The notes: generated by a model not told the origin, from the sequence alone. A DNA stretch of 64,000 nucleotides from Conchocele bisecta (GCA_029237695.1 CM055265.1:107248773-107312772); one strand, 5' to 3'. Positions 9,041-22,450 are shown, counted from the stretch's first letter. Made by a program: numbers and translations.

Positions 9041-10690
9041 GTCGACAATCAAAATGTACTTTGCACATGTACACACCATAATGATGTTACATATGTAGTA
9101 TAACAGCTGCAGCTATTATACTTTAAAAGTGTTCAGATTTTCTAGGAAAGAATGAACGGACGGACGTACTGACGGACGGACACACATGACAAAAGCAATA
9201 CACTCATGTTTCTTCAAAAAGAGGATATAATAACCAGGGCCACTATTTGGCATGTAACCAGAGCCCTTAGTTGGCAGTTTACCAGTGCCCCTATTCGGCT
9301 GGTAAAAAGGGCCCATATTTGGCGGGTTATATGGGGCCCCTATTTGGCGGGTTACCTGGGTGCCCTATTTGGCGGGTTACATGGGTGCACCTATATGGCA
9401 CGTGCAGGGCCTCTATTTGGCGGGTTACATGGATGCCACTATATGGCGGGTTACATGGGTGCCCGTATATGGCATGTGAAGGGCCCCTATTTGGCGGGTT
9501 ATCTGGGAGCCCCTATATGGCAGGTGAAGGGCCCCTATTTGTCGGGAATCTCTAAAAACCATACACATGAAACAGAAGCGACATACCAAGTATGACGCCT
9601 GCGGCTATTACGGTTTCAAAAAGTTTCACAACTTTAAGACAAAATTGTCAAAGTCTAAGTAAAAAAGGGGGAGGTAACCCATGAACAGGGGAGCGAATCG
9701 ACAATCAAAATGTACTTTACACATGTACAAACCATAATGATGTTACATACGAAGTATAACAGCTGCAGCTATTATACTTTAAAAGTGTTCAGACTTACTA
9801 GAAAAGAATGAACGCACGTTCTAACATTTCGGGTTTATGAGCTATTTGTTCTATAAAAGATCAATGGAATAGCTCCTAAATTTCAATAGCATTAGGATTT
9901 TACGGAATGAATCAAAGGAATATATTGTCTTAGGCTCCGCCCCTTAGCTCTTAACTCCTGGATGTTAGCCCGTACCGACGGACGTACGGACGGACGGACA
10001 CACATTACAAAAGCAATATACTCGTGTTTCTTCAAAAGGTTTACCAGGGCCCCTATTCGGCTGGTAAAAGGGGCCCCTATTTGGCGGGTTACATGGGGCA
10101 GGTGAAGGGCCCCTATTTGGCGGGTTACATGGGTGCCCGTATATGGCATGTGAAGGGCCCCTATTTGGCGGGTTATCTGAGTGCCCCTATATGGCAGGTG
10201 AAGGGCCCCTATTTGGCGGGTTATCTGGGTGCCCCTACATGGCAGGTGAAAGGCCGCTATTTGTCGGGAATCTCTACAAACCATACACATGATACAGAAG
10301 CGACATACCAAGTATGACGCCTGCGGCGATTACGGTTTCAAAAAGTTTCACAACTTTTAAGACAAAATTGCCAAAGTCTAATTAAAAAAGGGGGAGGTAA
10401 CGTATGAACCGGGACAGGAATCGATAATCAAAATGTACTTTGCACATGTACACACCATAAGGATGTTACATACAAAGTACAACAGCTGCAGCTATTATAC
10501 ATTAAAAGTGTTCAGACTTGCTAGAAAAGAATGAACGTACCGACGGACGGACGGACTGACGGACACACATAGCAAAAGCCTTATTTCGCAGTAGTACAAG
10601 GGCCCCTATTTGGCGGGTAAAAAGGGCACCTATTTGGCGGGTTACCAGAGTGCCCCTATGTAGCAGGTAACGTTGCCAACTCTACTGAGA
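9040..10690. repeat. Compound repeat: three copies of a unit with an internal minisatellite
   Basis: A unit of about 690 bases begins with CGACAATCAAAATGTACTTT, continues with CAGCTGCAGCTATTATACTT and a GACGGACGGAC run, then a 40-bp minisatellite (GGGCCCCTATTTGGCGGGTT followed by an ACATGGGTGCCC-like part) and ends with AAACCATACACATG. Copies start near 9040, 9696 and 10423. The minisatellite has about eight units in copy 1, five to six in copy 2 and one to two in copy 3. Long open frames in it are by-products of a unit length close to a multiple of three. Confidence 0.8.
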
Positions 10691-10837
10691 AAAGTTAGAT
10701 TAAAATTGAGAAGAAATGTGTATACAAAATGTGTTTGGTTCTATCCATTCCCCAGAGTCAACAATACGCACTTGCGGATTTCAAGTTTTGTTTGTGTACT
10801 TAATACGAATACGTAGATTATCATACAAAGCAATGCA

Positions 10838-13800
10838 ATATATATGGGCCGCGCTCTGTGAAAACCAGCCTTAATGACAAAATTTTCAATTTGCATTTTT
10901 TTACATTTTTCGATACGGACTCCTTTCAAAAACAATATGCTGAAAAGAAAATGCAAATATGTTTCATAGTTTTTGATTTATCTCACTTTTTGTAGCACCA
11001 TGTGAATCACGCAAGGAAAAAAAAGTAACGTCATCGAGAAAATGACGTTATTGAAACGCTGACGTTTGTACAATGCAAAACAACAGCATACAGTAGAAAT
11101 GCGTGTTCATAGACTCATAGACTCATTGACTGTGCTTGCTGTAAACTGTATTTGCTGATAAGTTACACTAAATGTATCTACAAGTGTTAGTATCTATACT
11201 ATCAAAGATTGAACAGAATAAAACTATGATATGTACATGTAGTGAACAAATCACTATCGATTTTAAATCTATAATTAGCCGACCTGTGACTTCGTAATTT
11301 GCTACTATCGCCAACTATCACACATTATGCATACAGTGTATATATGTACCGTCAGACAGATACATTGTAATTATTTGAGAATTTAGTTCAGAATCTAATT
11401 GACGTTATTTACGTAACAGTTAATGTTGACGTCATTTATTGATGTAGACATCACGTCACTCACCAAAGACCAAACACAAACAACTAAACGACATTCCTGG
11501 TGTTTGAAATTAAACAATCTGTTATTGAAACACATGCACTTTTTTCTGTAGAAATGAATGACCTGAATTTGGTTAACATTTGGATAGGCCTATGACTGCA
11601 CATATCAAGGACTTCAGCGCCCGATGGTGTCTAGAGGGTAGTCGGACACCCCCGGGGAGTTGTAAACCAATTTTAAAAATGACTGTCAATACCCGACTCT
11701 CGGAATTAAATTTACATCTCAGAAAGCGGGAGGAACGTTTTCCTGTGTAGCGGACGGTCTTATGTACATGTACCCCGTACTAGCAGATAGGAGGTCTATG
11801 GGTTAATCCTGCGCTGACCCCCACTCCGAGAGGGCAGATATTGTTAGCTGTGTCCGCTTAAAAAAGTTATTGTGTGATCCTGTCTATGAATTTACTGCCG
11901 GTACTGATTTTTTTATAGAAGTTTCTTCAAATTTTATAAATGTACGCATTTATCAACCGTACTTTGTAGATTCCTTCATATGTTTGTTATTTGCGTGACT
12001 GATGCCCGCGCGACAGCATGCGTATTTATTTAGAAAGTGGAATGTATAGTAAACTTAAAATCAAAAGTGGCCAACCGAACATTCAGGGCAAAATTATCCA
12101 TTACTGTGTATTTTTAAATGTGTGTGGGTTTGAATTTTTGATAATGCGTTTGAAAACAAATATATATACATAGACCTGTCAATGTCGGGGAAATGTGGCG
12201 ATGTGACATATACAAAGTGTTCTGATAAAAATACCGGCAGGTTGATATATTATATTGCGCATGTTCATTTCCCCGTGAGTTTTAAATTTGCGACAAACAG
12301 TGCAGAAAGTATGGCCAATACGAATTAAATCGCTTTCCATAGAATTACATCTACGGAAGCCCATTAGGGCCACTTCACATTTTTTTAATTTCCATTTATT
12401 CAAGATGTTTTCTTGAATTTTCTTGTCTCTTTTCTTGAATTTTCAAGTCTCTTTTCTTGAATTTTCGAGATCTTTTCTTGAATTTTCAAGACACTTCCTT
12501 GAATTTTCGAGATATTTCTTGAATTTTCAAGTTCTTTCTTGAATTTTCAAGATCTTTTCTTGAATTTTCAAGTTTTTTTCTCGAATTTTCAAGATGTTTT
12601 CACGAATTTTCAAGATCGTTTCTAATAAAGGATGTTTCAAGATATTTTCTTGAATTTTCGAGATATTTTCTTGAATTTTCAAGATGTTTTCTTGAATTTT
12701 CAAGTTCTTTTCTTGAATTTTCAATATCTTTTCTTGAAAATTCAAGATTGGATCTTGAAAATTCAAGAAAAGAACTTAAAGATCTTGAAAATTCAAGAAA
12801 AGAACTTAAAAATTCAAGAAAACATCTTGAATAAATGGAAATTAAAAAAAAGTGAAGTGGCCCTAATGGGCTTCCGTAGACATCTGTAAACCAAGACCTT
12901 TCATAAATAGGATCATGCAATATGTAAATCTACGTAACACATAATTAAGTCATGAATACACGAATGCAGATTTACCTCGGCACACACGACACAATACGAA
13001 TTTGGAGAATGCGGTCAGAAAAATGTATAAGCCCGCGCCCAGATAGCTCTATATCAGAACACCGAATACTGTAGACACTGATCACACTGCGCATATGTGC
13101 AGGCCGGGTTGGTTTAGCAGTGACTTGCAAGCGGAGTAATACGGTTCTGTCATGTCATGCCCCCTAAATTTCCCCCATGCACTGTTAACTAACCACATTC
13201 GACTCGAATACCTTACCTAACTTATACTTAAAGCCCCTATACGGCTCAAGTTGCCGAATTTGCCCTCCTATTGGGTTTTCCCACACATAAATCCAACAGG
13301 TTTCTATTTACACACACTTTGAAACTGTTTGCATTCATTTTGGTACAAAAATGAGTTTGTAGTCGATGAAAATATCAATATTTGTTGATAGTTGTTGATA
13401 AACAAACCGCAGGTGCGTGTTCAAAGTCCGATCGATTTTCCGATAGACGCTCGAGTCAACTGCTCAACTCCCTGATTCGCGGCCGATGAATTCCGATAGC
13501 CGGAGTTTATCGACTCGCTTCCGAGCCGAAGCCGTTGGGTTACGGAAATTAATTTGTCAATATTGACATTTTGCACTGAGTGGTACACAAAATACAGCTT
13601 GCGCGAAGGCAAGACTATTTATGTACGAACTCATTTTGGAACACCCATACATTGTTAGCAATCACTGTTCGTCCGGTCATTCAGTTCAGTTATGTACATC
13701 AGGCGGGACACGTGTGTTAAAAATAAAGTTTTTGTTGTCTTCACATTGCGATTAAGATGTAAATCTCAAGACTTGAGATGTATCTATTAGGCAGTATATG

Positions 13801-14272
13801 TTAGTTTTGTGTACTAAATCAGTTGCCAAACATGTTTTTGTGTTTGAAAAAATCGGAAAATTGTAATACTGAGCCGTTCAGGGCCTTTAAGGCTTGTCAC
13901 GTTCAAATAAAAGTTAGCGTGACCCATCAAAATGCGTAATGCAGTATAATCTATAATAGTGCAGTTTTGTGCACTTTTGGGAACAAACATGAAACTGCGC
14001 ACAGGTAGATATAATAAATGTAAGCAGCATATGCTATAGAACCACCTCGACAGCACACGGTGGCGCCCTGTGGCGCCACATAATGGCGCACATGGTGGCT
14101 CACATTCCCACGTGAATGGAATGCCCATAGTACAGGTTTAATTGTGAGTTTTCAATCTTATTAGAAGCCAGTACACCAGAAATAATTTATACGTAACTTT
14201 GCGACGTCATTTTCAGCCTTTCATGACGTTGTCATTAAGGCTGGTTTTCACAGAGCGCGGCCCATATATATT
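10838..14272. mobile_element. Non-coding TIR transposon, copy A (3.4 kb)
   Basis: Terminal inverted repeats of about 40 bp bound it: left ATATATGGGCCGCGCTCTGT from about 10838, right the reverse complement ending about 14272, followed by a T-rich stretch. Copy B (44325-48112) has the same ends and shares long interior blocks: the first 1.3 kb matches 44325-45745, and the part around 12880-12990 matches 47150-47250. I see no transposase frame, so it is non-autonomous, probably a large MITE or a decayed DNA transposon. A second, smaller element is nested inside at 12351-12879. Superfamily is unassigned because the target duplication is unclear in the AT-rich flanks. Confidence 0.75.
12351..12879. 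mobile_element. Nested MITE with TIR CTACGGAAGCCCATTAGGG and 4-bp target duplication
   Basis: 529 bp with inverted ends that match for about 70 bases, beginning CTACGGAAGCCCATTAGGGC and ending with its reverse complement. Both flanks read ACAT. In copy B the same place (47147-47153) reads uninterrupted ACATCTG, an empty site that proves insertion. The interior is a minisatellite of TTTTCTTGAATTTTCAAGAT-type units of 20-24 bp, followed by the same units inverted. The whole element could therefore fold into one long hairpin. Confidence 0.85.
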
Positions 14273-14349
14273 TTTTTTATTTTTTTTTTTCGTTTATGTG
14301 TCGATGCAATAACGCATGTCTACACAATAGCGCCAAATGATGTTCATCA

Positions 14350-14485
14350 GCATAGATTTGACACTGTTATATCGTTGTGATTGTATAGTTGACCTGAACA
14401 ACGCCGTGATTGTATAGTTGACTTGAACAACACTGGGAATTACTAGTAATATTTGACTATAACAACGCTGTGATTTTATAGCTGT
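14350..14485. repeat. 38-bp degenerate tandem repeat
   Basis: Three to four copies of GTGATTGTATAGTTGACTTG plus GAACAACNC, just outside copy A. No other feature is visible in its surroundings. Confidence 0.6.
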
Positions 14486-15640
14486 ATTTTCATAGCATTT
14501 GTTGTATGGGTACACTACCAGCTGCGTTAATCGTACCATATATGCAAAACGCGAGTAAATCGACACTAGATGTGAATTTAGAGTAGTAGTAGTAGGCCTA
14601 CAGCATTTGTATAAGTTGCCGTCCCCGAGCACGGCTCATGCCCATCCAGTTAACTTGTCCGAGTATGATTTCTCAACAATTCATTCATATATATATAGTA
14701 TTTAGTGCTTGAGATAAAAGTACAACCAAAGTTATATTCATATAACAGCGATCTAATCTAGTACGTATTTATCGGTAATATAATATGTGTGCATTTTACA
14801 AAAAAAAAGAAAATATTTTGGTGATCATTTTCAAACGACGATAACAAAAATGCTCAAGGATGACAGCGTGTCATCCGGTGGATTCTGTTTAAGGACATAT
14901 TAAACTACCGAAATCCATCAAAAAACGTTAGTAGTACCTTAGTGCAAGGTTGGCCCATTTTTGGGGGTCCCACGTCTCGACTATATAATATGAAATGGTG
15001 TGGCCCTTTTTAAACATAGAACGACATGAACACGTATTGGACATTACCCGTTCACGAGACGCATTATGTGTCGCGTGAGCCATACATTATATTACACATG
15101 GTCTGACAAATGTTTTATAACTACATGTACATCAAAGTGCATGATCACGTGGTTACAACAACAATCACTGAAACTTCCAGAAACGCAAATGCAATATCAA
15201 GGAGTAAACACCAAATTCCCGTATTGAAGGCGGCGCAGTTGATCTTGGTCAACACTGTTTGCATTATCTGATGACACATTTTCTCTTATTCCGGCATACA
15301 AATACTTCTGTTATGCTTCAAATCAACATTATTTTTCATAAATATTTCACGGAACTCGGCCGAGTGGTCATAACTCCTCCAAATGGACAACACATTTGTA
15401 GCTGCTAATGAGTGACACACAGTGTTGACTCGTTGGAAATGCGGCGGCTGGTCTGCGTCTACACTGTTGTCAATGCCAGTTCCGAGTGATAATTACCCCA
15501 TTGCTCCGGCCATTTAATGTATAAGTGAATTGTGTACATAATGTATTGTTTTTAATTTTAAATTAGAAAGCACAACTCTTAAAACTACAGGTGTGAACAT
15601 TCATATTACATTTAAATTGGATAATAAACAGAAACAAATA
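14486..15640. other. Unrecognised AT-rich DNA
   Basis: No gene, clear repeat or RNA is recognisable. A short ATATATATA run lies near 14690. Confidence 0.4.
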
Positions 15641-15647
15641 TTTGCAG

Positions 15648-15722
15648 TTACCCCGGTTTGAACTCGGAGACGTTCGTGTATTAATCCAGCACAAAACCAC
15701 TCGACCACCAAGGCCGACATGG
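15648..15722 (-). repeat. tRNA-like sequence (SINE head or tRNA pseudogene)
   Basis: On the minus strand a GGTGGTCGAGTGGTTTTGTG stretch resembles an internal A box with a D-arm, and 40 bases later GAGTTCAAACC resembles a B box with the T-loop. No convincing acceptor stem closes it, so a functional tRNA is unlikely. A tRNA-derived SINE head fits better. Confidence 0.45.
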
Positions 15723-16670
15723 CTTCATCGATAAACTGTTTACTTTTATCGATCGGCTAGGGAAGCAACTCGTATTGTATAATTATGGGAAGCAACTCCT
15801 CTCGGTTACTATAGTAACGTGTAAACAACCTTGTGAAATCCGCCTCAAATCGAATGTTCAGACAAAATATTAATTAGTTAACAGTTTATTTTCTCTTTGT
15901 AACAAAATAAATATGCTAAACTAGTATGTGGTGACAGAAACACTATGTTGTTTGCGTTCCTTCCTGAATCCAAAACGTTTGTCAAACGTAGAAACGATTC
16001 GGTAGGCATACTCAGTCTCGGTTATGTAGTCAGTATTCATCAATTATATAAAGACACAAGAGCTCGTGAATCGTACTAAAATCAATGATGAAACTATATG
16101 TAAAGTTTACATTTAGATCGAAATCGTCCACTCTCGGTTTCCCAGCTAAGTGTGTCACATAAATTGACGTTAGACGTTGAGCGACTCCATTCTGAAAAAA
16201 ACGTCATCGTCTGCTCCACAAGGTGACGTCAGAAAATAGGGATTTCCGACGTAACGTTATTTTGAGCCTAACGTTGGAAATCGCACTAACGTTGGAAATC
16301 GCACAGCGTCGCTCATATGCATGTGCATGCATAAACATGCATATTTGTATATATAGTCCGGAGTGTATATGCATGCAGCTCCATACTATGTAACAAGTAC
16401 ATGTAATGTTGTATATGTATTTGTTGAAATGTATTACTGTTTGCTCAATGTTTTGGCAGCCGTCTCTTGTAATTCTTTTAGAATGGAAATTGTATGTGTG
16501 CCTGTGTTGTACTTTGTTCTTTGTTTTATGATGTACAGTTGATGATACGTAAATAAACAATTTAACAACTGTGAGTTGCGGGCGGTTGACTAGGAACATG
16601 CAAAGGGTAAATTTAACAATGGGTTTCGTCCTTGCCTGAATCCTATATCCGTGTTTTGCCCCTCATGTAC
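15723..16670. other. Unrecognised DNA with a TGCATG-rich patch
   Basis: The only local structure is a cluster of alternating ATGCATG and ATATGTAT motifs at about 16310-16375. An open minus-strand frame at 16204-16599 has no protein-like composition and is not called. Confidence 0.4.
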
Positions 16671-16671
16671 A

Positions 16672-17065
16672 TTTTTAGCTCACCTGAGTGAAGCTCGTAA
16701 CCATTGGGCCTATAGTCACCAAACGTCATGGTCATGGTCCTTAGGTAGGGGGATTACAAAATTGTTAAGATGACGTCATTACGTAATCCAAGATGGCCGC
16801 CGTCTAAAAATAATACAAATTCTTCAAAAATCTTCTTCTCAAGAACCGCCAACCGGATTTCGACAAAACTTGGTAGGAATGATCGATGTACAATGCTCTT
16901 TCAAAGTTGTTAAAATAGTGACCCCCGGGTCAAAAATAGGCGTGGCCCATGGGGTCAAATTGGGGTCAAATTTTATTTTTGACCGAATATGGTCATGTCA
17001 TATGAGCCGCGTCGCGAGAAAACCTGTCTTCGGGAGTCTGACGACGTCACAAGATATGAAGTCGT
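16672..17065. repeat. Dispersed repeat starting TTTAGCTCACCTGAGTGAAG
   Basis: A recognisable mollusc-type interspersed repeat: TTTAGCTCACCTGAGTGAAG, then CGTAACCATTGGGCCTATAG, AAGATGGCCGCC and TCTCAAGAACCGCCAACCGG. No inverse copy closes it within 500 bases. It supports a molluscan host. Identification rests on memory of the repeat style. Confidence 0.5.
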
Positions 17066-19020
17066 GAACTTAACTGACGTAATTTCAGCCGAGATTTCCA
17101 ATTATCAACGTTTGTCAGACCGCCATGTTAGGTTTGTTCCGTTGTGTTAAAGTTATCTAACGAACAGAATATATCTATAATCTGGCGTATGTGTTTGAAA
17201 AAAAACGAAACAGTCTTCGATCTGTCATGGATCCTGTCTGAGAATGTATTAGATGAACGTTAAACTGCCGTACTAACGGTCGTACGATCGAAATCCACCA
17301 TTTTTAGTCGAAACTGGCACATCTTATATTATGTTTTTATTAAAAATAATGGCGTAAGGGTATCACATATAAAAATGTTTGTCATTTCCCCATGTTAAAT
17401 CCCCATAGATATCTTCACGGAGATTGATATGTGTTTTTTATGTTCCGTTATTTTGACATATAATATTTTCTTTGACACAGTTTACAGATAACTGTCCACA
17501 TTAACTGCTATCGACCACCATTTACAGGACTGGTGAAAACTCTGTGTAAGCAACATTTTTGATTTACATACAGATGTAGACGCAGCATATTTGTAGACCG
17601 TTATAGCCTGGGCTCGGTTTCCCGCACAACTATATGTTTCAGATCTGGTTAACTCGACGCGAATTTTCAGTTAATTGCTCAATTCATTCTTTCTACATGT
17701 AATATACATGTAATGTATGAAATTAACATTTAGCGCAACCTTTACCTGCAAAAACAACAAAGCCATGGATGTTACGATGTCTCATCTGTGCATATGCACC
17801 GTCTGATCAGAACATAGGATGTCCGCCATTCAGTCACTAGGGAATCCTTTCTCGATTACCGACAGGATATGTGTCGCCGATCTAACATTTATTGCAGATA
17901 GTGTAAGGTCCGTTTTTTTCAGCAGGTGGTCCAAGTACAGCTGTAAGCGGGGCGATGTCGTGATCATTCGACATTTCTGTTCACTGTATATGAAAAGCTT
18001 AAATCTGAATGCACACTGACGTGTGAGTCATGTTAATATAAGAAATAGATACGGTGGGTGATATTTCAAGGCAACATATGTTGGAGACATTAGTATCATG
18101 GAAAGTGATCTGCTCCACTTGAGGATATTCTTTATTTTTTGCAAAATGACCCCCTTTTCTGCATAATGGAAGTCTCAAACTTAATACTAAACAGTTAATT
18201 TCAGTTACTTAGGGGGTTACGTGTTAATCGCCAAAGGTTGTAGCAGCATTGTAAATGAAAAAATAGCAGTATGGACAAACTTTTAAAAATCTAATATCAT
18301 ATCCACATGAATCTTCGGAATATCAAATTCTTGGTGGATTAACTGTGCAGTTGGTCTAAGACATTCACTGACGGACGGATGGATTGACGCATGCACAACG
18401 TGTGATTACTGATATTTAACTCATTTAATTGATGGAAGTATCTCCCCTGTGTATGACAGTCTATTATAGTATACCAGTGATTCTATATTTTATGTACATT
18501 TGGTGTCCCGGTGTAATTTACTGACAAATCACACAATTTATAAGTAAAATTATTTTTTTTCAGTAAAGAAACTATGTATAATACCAATACATTAAGAAAA
18601 CAGTATTTACAATTCTTGTTATGTATGTTTAGTTAATATTTTCTGTTGTTGGCATACGTATGGTGCACCAAATGGGCATGTCCCGATCATCAATCAGCAC
18701 AGTTCACAAGACCGTAATTCTCAAATCTTGTCCATTTGTACATTACTATACATTGCATCTGTTACATTTGCATTTGTATATTTTAGATGTATTGATGTTC
18801 TCATGAAGCGCATGAATATAAGTATTAATTAATCCAGCTTATATTGAGGCAAATCACACAGCCTTAAAACATAGTGCTGGAGTATTAACCATAGTATCAT
18901 ATATTATTCATAAGTATATCACTATTAAACATTAATTACAATATGTATGCATATTATTAAAACAGTAGATGCTACCGCTGTTTCGCTATATGTGATATCA
19001 TAGGCGGCGGAAGCCGAACA
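17066..19020. other. Unrecognised host-type DNA
   Basis: No gene, exon with splice sites, tandem array or inverted repeat is supported. Short frames (for example 17819-18019) lack protein-like features. Confidence 0.4.
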
Positions 19021-19375
19021 TTATTAGTTTAAACAATATTTATTTCAAATAATATACATGTATATATATGCATCAAAATACATATAAAGTAACAGTGAAT
19101 AAGGATTAGAAAACAAGCTCCAAGAGCTTATGTGAATTCTTCTCCTTGAGTAAAGCATCAGTAAATGGGAATGTGGCAAGAATGCATATAATCTATACAT
19201 ATGTAAGTTTTGTTTGATAATTGAAGGAAAAAGAGTTATCCCAAGCATGCGCTCCGAACCATAGGCATTGAATTCAATTGAACTGTTATAACGATATACG
19301 ACTAACATTTGTCCTGCTATTGGCAGTTTACAAGATAATCGTTACAAACCGTTCAGTCGCAGGGGCAGTCTCCCG

Positions 19376-20054
19376 TCATGCAGTGAAACGTTTAGAGGCA
19401 ATAATGAATTGTTGAACCCTTTGGAATACAATGCTGTTTTCATTGTCCATTAAAAATTCGCTGCCGTAAATTAAGTTATTAAGGATCGGTGGACAAGGAA
19501 GAGATGACAAATATCTTTGTCTTTGATTTGTATAAAGGGGACATGAGAGAATGTAGTGATTAGCATTTTCGATTGCGCCACAGGCGCATGTAGCGCTATC
19601 AACTATTGATTTCCGGAATAAGTCGTAGTTAAGCGCGCTACACCCTAGCCGGATACGAGTCAGGAGAATTTGGCCTTGTCGATTAGTAGCTGTGTTGTAG
19701 TAGGTTAACATTTAGTACATTCTTAAACGAGTTAAGTGTTGGGCTGTTTCTTGCATTCGAGGATAGGGAATTCCATTCTTTTATGGTAGATGGAAGAAAT
19801 GAATCTTGATACAGTTTAGTACGTGTGTGTATTAATGGAATGTCTTCGTCGTTTCTTAGCCTGTATCGAGTTTGTGTTTGTTCGGGGATTAAATTACTCA
19901 GATAAGTTGGTGTCATATTGTGTTTCATTTTGTGGAATAAAAGTAATTTGTGTTTTCTTCTTCGCTGTTCGAGGCTTTCCCATTGGGTTTCTGTGTAAAG
20001 TTTGTCTATACTGCATAGTTTAGTTGCACCCAGTAACAATTCGTGCGGCCTCAA
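19376..20054 (-). pseudogene. C-terminal region of non-LTR element 1 with zinc-like motif
   Basis: Two overlapping frames (20054-19683 and 19711-19376) hold RKHKLLLFHKMKHNMTPTYL, then a cysteine-histidine group CACG, NANHYILSC. The same spacing occurs in element 2 at 37101-37397. In this clade such a motif follows the reverse transcriptase and is thought to bind template RNA. It ends with a stop at 19376-19378, leaving about 350 bases of 3' UTR. Confidence 0.7.
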
Positions 20055-21612
20055 TTTGTATGGATTCTAGTTCATTTTTTAGTTCTATTGAACAATTATC
20101 CCAAGTACTATCGCTATATTCGAGCAAGGGGCGTATGATGGAGAAGTATGCTTTTTCTAGTGACTTTCTATTTAATGTAAATTTTAAACAACGAAGCAAT
20201 CCAATGCGTTGCCAGATGCGACTAATGACCGATGAAATGTGAGGCTGCCATTTACCAGTATCGGAAAATACGATACCTAGGTGTTTATGAGTTTCAACTT
20301 CTTTTATTACGGTATTGTTCATAAGCAGGGGAGGATGAAGTCGTCTATTTTGTTTTCTGGATATCAACATAGCCTCTGTTTTATTTGGGTTAAAGTCTAC
20401 AAGCCATATCGTCGACCAATTATGTATTCTGTCAAGGTCGCCGTTTAGAATACGCGAAGCAGTGATTGGTTCCTCAACTATAAAGTAAAGACTTGTGTCG
20501 TCCGCGAATAATCGTATGTTTGAATTAATCTCATTAACTATGTCATTAATATAGATGAGAAATAAGAGTGGCCCTAAGATTGAACCTTGTGGTACACCAG
20601 CATTAATATTGTTCCACTCAGAATGTGTGTTATGTATTACTACACGCTGCTGTCGTTTGGAAAGATAGGAAGAGAACCATTTATGAAGGGTACCGATAAT
20701 ACCAATAGATGAGAGTTTCGCTAGTAATCCCCGATGCCAAACTCGGTCGAATGCCTTTGACATGTCGCAGAAAACTACCCGGATTTCTTTACCTTCATCT
20801 AAAGCTTTGCAAATATCGTTGTATATGTAATTAAGTTGATTAGTTGTAGAATCACCACGTCTGAAGCCCGATTGTTACTTGGTTAATATGTTGTTGGCAA
20901 TTAAGTAATTATATAAGTGTTTGTGGATACATCGCTCCATGATTTTACCAATACAACTAAGTAGTGATATTGGTCGGTAATTCGTGGGATCTGCCGGGTT
21001 GGATTTCTTATATATCGGAGTAACATTGGCAATTTTCCATGCGAGTGTGAATTGACAAGTAGAAATCAATATATTAAAAAAGTTTGCTAGGGGTGTTGAA
21101 AGTCGAGGGCTTATTGCGTCGGGGCCAGATGCCTTTGAGGAGTCCATTTGCAAAATTGCATCTTTTACTTCCTGATTTGATATAACTATAATTGGTAGTG
21201 AGTTATTAGTATGTGTAGCTAAATGCGGTGGATTTTTGTTTTTATCATCTACGTTTGATTTTTACAAAAATGTTCATTCAACAAGCTTGCTTTTTCTTTA
21301 TCTACAGACGCGGTTGTGTCGTTCTGAATTAGTGTTGGAATCTGATTACTCAAATTATCACTGGTTATTAAGGATTTAGTCATTTTAAACCAGTTTTTAG
21401 CTGTAATAGTGTTCATTAATTTTATCTATTATGGATTGTTTATAGTCATGTTTGGCTTTTCGTATATGTTTTGTTACTTCATTTCTCTTGTTTCTGAAAG
21501 TTTGCCAAGCTTGTTCAGTGTTGAGGTTTTTCGCTTTTTTATGAAGCCGTCTTCGTTGTCTGATTAGTTTTCTAACATTGCTCTTCATCCATGGTATATC
21601 GTTAGGGCGCAT
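20020..21612 (-). pseudogene. Reverse transcriptase of non-LTR element 1
   Basis: Three frames in order: 21612-21397 (basic connector after the endonuclease), 21153-20875 (fingers, with NYRPISLLSCIGKIMERCIH) and 20763-20020 (palm and thumb). The palm retains AFDRVWHRGLL, GVPQGSILGPLLFLIYIND and the catalytic FADDTSLY. A stop at 20875 and lost sequence between 21397 and 21153 break the gene. A further frame (20054-19683) overlaps the end and continues the thumb and C-terminal part. Confidence 0.85.
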
Positions 21613-21805
21613 GGTTACTATTTTATTAGGTATATACTGTTTTGCTGCGTTTATTATAGTAGAACTAATGTTGCTGACAGACGTGTCTATGTCATTTATT
21701 GTTATTTTGCTTTCCCAGTTTGTATTATGCAGTTGCTGTCTATATTTATCAAAGTCACCTTCATCATATTTCCAAATGTGACGTTTGAATGAGGTGGGCT
21801 TAGGT

Positions 21806-22450
21806 TTAGGGAATATGAGAAACTACTACTATAGGCGAGTGGTACCTTATAAGATCCGGGACGAATGGATCCGTAACAAAACTCGTGAGAACGGTGCGTG
21901 GATTCTTTACGATGATGAGGTCTATTAGAGTTTGTGAGTGTTCGGTGAAATGTGTTGGTTCGGATATGAGTTGGGTAAAGTTGTACGAAGCTATAAGATT
22001 GTCTATCTTAGATGCCGATTGATTGAGAGTATTTATATTAAAATCGTCAGTGATGATGATATTGTTAATTGATGTGTTATACCCTCTGTCAAAACTCTCT
22101 TCCAAGAGGGACCAGTAATTATTGTTAGAGTTTGGTGGGCGATAAAATCCAGCTATGAGAATGTTTGATTGATTATAGTTTGTTTCGACCCATAGTGCTT
22201 CGAGACCTGGAATGGATAAGTCGTTTCTGATTAATCCGTGCATATTTTCTCTCAAGTATATTGCAACCCCACCGCCTGATCTGTCTCGTCTATCACATCT
22301 AAAAGGGCGTCCAAAGTTAGGTATATGTATGTTATCGTTAGATATGTCTTGTGATAGCCACGTTTCAGTAAATACTGGGACATCATAGCATTGTGATTCT
22401 ACTTCTAGTAAGTCGAGCTTGGGTCTTAAGCTTTGTATGTTTAAATGCAT
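21806..22450 (-). pseudogene. AP-endonuclease domain of non-LTR element 1
   Basis: The 214-codon frame shows the family landmarks in order: HLNIQSLRPKLDLLE, FTETWLS, GGGVAIYLRE, GFYRPPNSNNN and FNINTLNQ. Two catalytic motifs are altered. The usual GDFN reads DDFN, and the terminal SDH reads RYH in RYHSPIVV, so the nuclease that would nick the target is probably dead. The frame begins in mid-domain; the upstream part lies in another frame. Confidence 0.8.

Noticed and set aside
9206..10317. Open frames with repeated Gly-Pro-Tyr-Leu-Ala-Gly-Tyr
   Set aside because: They follow the 40-bp minisatellite exactly and vary with its copy number; both strands are open for the same reason.
12527..12920. 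Frames of repeated Ile-Gln-Glu and Glu-Asn-Ser on both strands
   Set aside because: Translation of the TTCTTGAATTTTCAAGA minisatellite inside the nested MITE.
16204..16599. 131-codon minus-strand frame
   Set aside because: No domain, low-complexity Cys/His/Tyr-rich composition and no homologous copy. It looks like chance.
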